DNA from: Bacteroidales bacterium
Lineage (GTDB): Bacteria > Bacteroidota > Bacteroidia > Bacteroidales > P3
Direction: 5' to 3'
Length of the DNA: 34,733 nucleotides
Assembly (NCBI GenBank): GCA_017646685.1
Contig: JAGCLZ010000002.1
Span: 1-34,733 of the forward strand
Below the pieces are notes generated by a model. It saw only the letters and a list, made by a program, of their open reading frames with translations. It did not search any database and was not told where the DNA came from. Positions 34,413 through 34,733 of this stretch are shown here, piece by piece (the stretch's first letter is position 1; each line of letters opens with the position of its first letter). Both the position numbers and the translations under genes were made by a program.

Positions 34413-34521
34413 TTCGTAACCCTGTGGTTTAGGCAATGAAAGTGCCATACTTACGGGTCAAAAGTATGGGAGTTTTGGGGCATAAACCGCAGGGTTTTGG
34501 CTCGTAATCTTGTGGTTTGCG
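34413..34521 (+). repeat. Dispersed GGGTCAAAAnTATGG repeat, copy 2
   Basis: It contains TTCGTAACCCTGTGGTTTAG, GAAAGTGCCATACTT, ACGGGTCAAAAGTATGGGAG, CATAAACCGCAGGG and CTCGTAATCTTGTGGTTTGC, the same words as at 3648-3740. The unit AAAGTGCCATACTT is inverted relative to AAAGTATGGGAGTTTT, so they can form a hairpin. It lies in the gene-free stretch 34188-34600; the rest of that stretch shows nothing recognisable. Confidence 0.6.
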
Positions 34522-34633
34522 ATAGTAGGTTTAAATACTTGTCTATTGAAAATGGAATATCCCATATGTATTATTTGAGCAATATATATGGGATTATTAC
34601 TGTCCGCTAAAACTTATGTCTAAACATAAAACT

Positions 34634-34667
34634 AAAAGGCTGGCTTCGATTTTGAAGTTCAGCCTTT
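34634..34667 (+). terminator. Terminator inside the IS left end
   Basis: AAAAGGCTG/CAGCCTTTT with an inner CTTC/GAAG stem and a final T run (to 34670). It lies between the IS repeat and the transposase start, where insertion sequences often block incoming transcription. Confidence 0.8.
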
Positions 34668-34704
34668 TTTAATTATATTAGAGTTGCCACACTAAAATAT
34701 AATT

Positions 34705-34733
34705 ATGAGCAAAAGTACACATTTTTTCGGACA
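34705..34733 (+). CDS. Transposase N-terminus, IS4 family type (partial)
   Basis: ATG at 34705 opens MSKSTHFFGQ before the window ends. Bacteroidota IS4-family transposases with an N-terminal DUF4372 domain commonly begin M(S/G/N)KST.F.GQ, so this short start is quite telling. Its place 94 bases inside the terminal repeat fits. Only ten residues are visible. Confidence 0.6.

Larger units (their letters stand above)
34601..34733 (+). mobile_element. Left end of an insertion sequence, probably IS4 family
   Basis: The terminal repeat TGTCCGCTAAA (34601-34611) mirrors the one at 176-186. A terminator hairpin lies just inside, and a transposase start codon follows at 34705. The element continues beyond the window. 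Both IS ends have the same orientation relative to the window. Confidence 0.65.

Noticed and set aside
1..34733. Composite transposon bounded by two IS copies
   Set aside because: The enclosed region holds core genes (dnaA, alaS, ftsX, truB, ispD). Shared IS ends are better explained by contig breaks at a repeated element.

Overview
The window looks like a piece of a Bacteroidales (phylum Bacteroidota) chromosome. The DNA is AT-rich and Shine-Dalgarno sequences are weak. Many genes have the Bacteroidota -7 promoter box TAnnTTTG (in two cases TTTG-N19-TAATTTTG). There are many small SPII lipoproteins, and the run ftsX / DUF3098 / uppP / truB / queA is typical of the order. A Kce-type lysine-fermentation enzyme suggests an amino-acid-fermenting anaerobe. 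I cannot name a genus.

Layout. Positions 1-186 look like the right end of an insertion sequence and 34601-34733 the left end of one with the same inverted repeat (TGTCCGCTAAA), so the window probably ends in IS copies on both sides. From 187 to about 3880 is an accessory, decaying region. It holds an endonuclease/exonuclease/phosphatase gene cut by the IS, two unknown proteins that share an almost identical leader, a frameshifted metal-efflux permease lying between 125-bp direct repeats, and a GC-rich palindromic block. Positions 3947-17229 carry hppA, a divIC-nlpC operon, a PpiD-like foldase, a U32 (TrhP-like) protein with an AmpG-like MFS transporter, kce, panC and three lipoproteins. Positions 17974-23908 carry alaS (+) and then hemW-like, flavin reductase and dnaA genes (all -). 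The 1.25 kb AT-rich gap between dnaA (-) and ftsX (+) has a perfect DnaA box and is a candidate oriC. Positions 25160-29959 carry the + strand core run ftsX, DUF3098, uppP, truB, queA, ispD. From 29956 to the end the window is accessory again: a small RHH-like protein, an SUMF1-type lipoprotein, a lipoprotein/secreted protein pair and a broken FISUMP-domain gene.

Functional threads. Envelope building is well represented: DivIC, FtsX, UppP, NlpC/P60, AmpG-like transporter, PpiD and IspD, which feeds the isoprenoid route to undecaprenyl phosphate. tRNA and translation genes are alaS, truB, queA and the TrhP-like gene. HppA is a PPi-driven ion pump with the residues of the K+-dependent class.

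The most unusual content is non-coding. A composite intergenic repeat occurs four times (about 634, 9925, 24551 and 30797). It has a small stem-loop, a conserved TATACTGTCA core and a module of CCTCGTGATGTAG hairpin arms. In one copy, inside the candidate origin, the loop is inverted relative to the others. A second dispersed repeat (GGGTCAAAAnTATGG), a 21-bp tandem palindromic repeat, a duplicated promoter and the shared gene leaders also deserve a look. I found no CRISPR array and recognised no rRNA or tRNA gene.
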